Part shown: positions 16,297 to 17,144 of the stretch, piece after piece
Position numbering within the stretch: the first letter of the stretch is position 1
How the letters are laid out: every line of letters begins with the position of its first letter
Notes under the pieces: model-generated
Databases searched by the model: none
The model's input: the letters and a program-made list of their open reading frames with translations, nothing else
What the model was told of the DNA's origin: nothing
NCBI GenBank assembly: GCA_934667575.1
Contig: CAKUME010000005.1
Location: 1 to 17,144, forward strand
Origin: an uncultured Eubacteriales bacterium
Lineage (GTDB): Bacteria; Bacillota; Clostridia; Oscillospirales; Acutalibacteraceae
DNA length: 17,144 bases
Direction of reading: 5' to 3'
Made by a program: the position numbers and the translations under genes

Positions 16297-16545
16297 TTAT
16301 TGAGCGAGGGGCAGAACGTGCTGGGTAAAAAACGAATCAACGGTTTCGGGCGAAACGGAAAAATGCGTGTCGCCCACATTCACGCACACGCCGTGCGTGC
16401 AGTCGCCCATGCAGAACGCGCTGGCGAGCTCCACGGCGCCGGTGAGCTCCGGGTGCGCGGCAATGCGGTCGCGCAGCGCTTCGAGCACCTGCCGCGAACC
16501 CTTTAGGTGGCAGGCGCTTCCAATACATACGGTGATGCGGGTCAT
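16297..16545 (-). CDS. Small thioredoxin-like [2Fe-2S] ferredoxin (NuoE/HydC-like), first copy
   Basis: An 82-residue paralogue of the next gene, and first gene of the hydrogenase operon. The [2Fe-2S] ligands are expected at C7, C12, C45 and C49 (CIGSAC followed by HLKGS, and CMGDC), with one more cysteine at C54. As in its neighbour, only the thioredoxin-like domain is present. The two proteins share the CxGSxCHLKGS block and the C-terminal F-x-P-E/A-T-hydrophobic-FF region but differ elsewhere, so they are not a recent duplication. The start at 16545 is chosen because GGAGGAGG lies ten bases upstream and the family motif follows within six residues; an upstream in-frame ATG at 16596 lacks this support. 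Confidence 0.9.
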   Translation of the reverse strand: MTRITVCIGSACHLKGSRQVLEALRDRIAAHPELTGAVELASAFCMGDCTHGVCVNVGDTHFSVSPETVDSFFTQHVLPLAQ

Positions 16546-16623
16546 AAAATTTGCAATCCTCCTCCGGTTTTTTGCAAGTGGAGCGTTACACGGCAAAATA
16601 CGCGCAATTCTCCATTTATACTT

Positions 16624-16652
16624 ATTTTAAATAATAACAGGAATGGTGACAA
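16624..16652 (-). promoter_or_regulatory. Promoter of the hydrogenase operon
   Basis: On the minus strand, TTGTCA (16652-16647) and TAAAAT (16629-16624) are separated by 17 bp, each one mismatch from consensus. The leader would be about 70 bases. A perfect palindrome abuts the -35 box. Confidence 0.65.
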
Positions 16653-16667
16653 ATGCAAATTTTGCAT
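16653..16667. promoter_or_regulatory. Palindrome directly upstream of the hydrogenase operon -35 box
   Basis: ATGCAAA and TTTGCAT pair around a single T. Its position next to the -35 element suits an activator or repressor dimer. A ten-base part of it, AAAATTTGCA, occurs again close to the first start codon of the operon (about 16546-16555). The regulator is unknown. Confidence 0.5.
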
Positions 16668-16727
16668 GGAAGCCATGCGCAAAAACATATAGCTCACCGA
16701 AAATGCAGCGGGAATGCGAAAAAAACG

Positions 16728-16756
16728 TGGACATTCGCGCGCGCATGCGGTATAAT
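16728..16756 (+). promoter_or_regulatory. Promoter of the YuiD-like gene
   Basis: TGGACA (16728-16733, one mismatch to TTGACA) and a perfect TATAAT (16751-16756) are separated by 17 bp; the leader would be about 75 bases. It is divergent from the hydrogenase operon promoter, the two -35 boxes being about 75 bp apart. Confidence 0.75.
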
Positions 16757-16839
16757 AATAGATATACCAAAATAAGCAAAAAAGCAATCCACCACATTCG
16801 CGGGCATCGGTTGCCCGCAGCGAGGGAGGCGCGAAAGCG

Positions 16840-17144
16840 ATGAACGCATGGACGGCGCTTTGGGGCAACCGGGTGCTGGTGAACGGCCTGATCGGCTGGG
16901 CGGCGGCGCAGGTGCTCAAAACGGGAATATACGCGGCGATCAACCGGCGGCTGGACATTCACCGCCTGTTCGGCGACGGCGGCATGCCGAGCGGCCATTC
17001 CGCCACGGTGACGGCCATGGCGGTCACCAGCGCATTTGCGTTTGGGCTAGGGTCGTTTGAATTTGCCATTTCGGCCATTTTGGCCATTATTGTGATGCAC
17101 GACGCGATGGGCGTCCGGCTCGAAACAGGCAAACAGGCGAAGGT
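16840..17144 (+). CDS. Divergent PAP2 family membrane protein (YuiD/DUF212), 3' end cut off
   Basis: The first 101 residues of a small integral membrane protein distantly related to PAP2 acid phosphatases and vanadium haloperoxidases. The family signature GGMPSGHSA (47-55) and the DAMGVR segment (88-93) are both present, and hydrophobic stretches lie at about 12-34, 57-72 and 74-87. Family members are about 150 residues, so the last third is beyond the right edge; the visible part is intact. The start at 16840 has GAGGGAGG ten bases upstream and its own strong promoter. The biological role of the bacterial family is not established. It is divergent from the hydrogenase operon and nothing in the sequence ties it to that operon's function. 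Confidence 0.9.
   Translation, partial: MNAWTALWGNRVLVNGLIGWAAAQVLKTGIYAAINRRLDIHRLFGDGGMPSGHSATVTAMAVTSAFAFGLGSFEFAISAILAIIVMHDAMGVRLETGKQAK

Overview
The window reads as a GC-rich Clostridia genome, most likely from the Oscillospirales/Ruminococcaceae type of gut anaerobe. That placement is an inference from gene content ([FeFe]-hydrogenases, an ECF-type vitamin transporter component, a YuiD/DUF212 protein, a SpoIIE-type phosphatase), from AAGGAG-like ribosome binding sites, and from sigma-A promoters with 17-bp spacers. Seventeen protein genes are supported; the first (left edge) and last (right edge) are cut by the window. No rRNA, tRNA, CRISPR array, transposase or phage gene was recognised.

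Left part (1-4232): a PLP-dependent methionine gamma-lyase family protein follows an AbrB/SpoVT-type regulator on the minus strand, driven by a consensus promoter (TTGACA, 17 bp, TATAAT) that carries two perfect inverted repeats. A small plus-strand membrane protein with a zinc ribbon diverges from it. Then come, on the minus strand, a DMT/EamA exporter with its own promoter and a translationally coupled pair: an ECF transporter substrate-binding (S) component and a uridine-kinase-like P-loop kinase.

Middle part (4392-9986): plus-strand housekeeping metabolism. pyk (pyruvate kinase) has its own promoter and terminator. purB and purA, the two steps from IMP to AMP with purB also acting earlier in purine synthesis, follow behind a promoter upstream of purB. 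A cytosolic SGNH/GDSL-type hydrolase closes the block at a strong terminator.

Right part (10002-16545), all minus strand: a Gfo/Idh/MocA oxidoreductase whose leader contains an intrinsic terminator just before its ribosome binding site; a five-copy tandem array of a ~122-bp hairpin-rich repeat; and a five-gene hydrogenase cluster. In transcription order the cluster is two small thioredoxin-like [2Fe-2S] proteins, a sensory (group C-like) [FeFe]-hydrogenase with a PAS domain, a SpoIIE/PP2C-type phosphatase overlapping it by 8 bp, and a second, group B-like [FeFe]-hydrogenase. The layout suggests a redox or H2 sensor passing its signal through a phosphatase, co-expressed with a catalytic hydrogenase. 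A divergent YuiD/DUF212 membrane protein starts at the right edge.

The most interesting items are the hydrogenase-phosphatase module, the 122-bp repeat array, the attenuator-like leader of the oxidoreductase gene, the palindrome-bearing AbrB promoter, and the coupled ECF-S/kinase pair.
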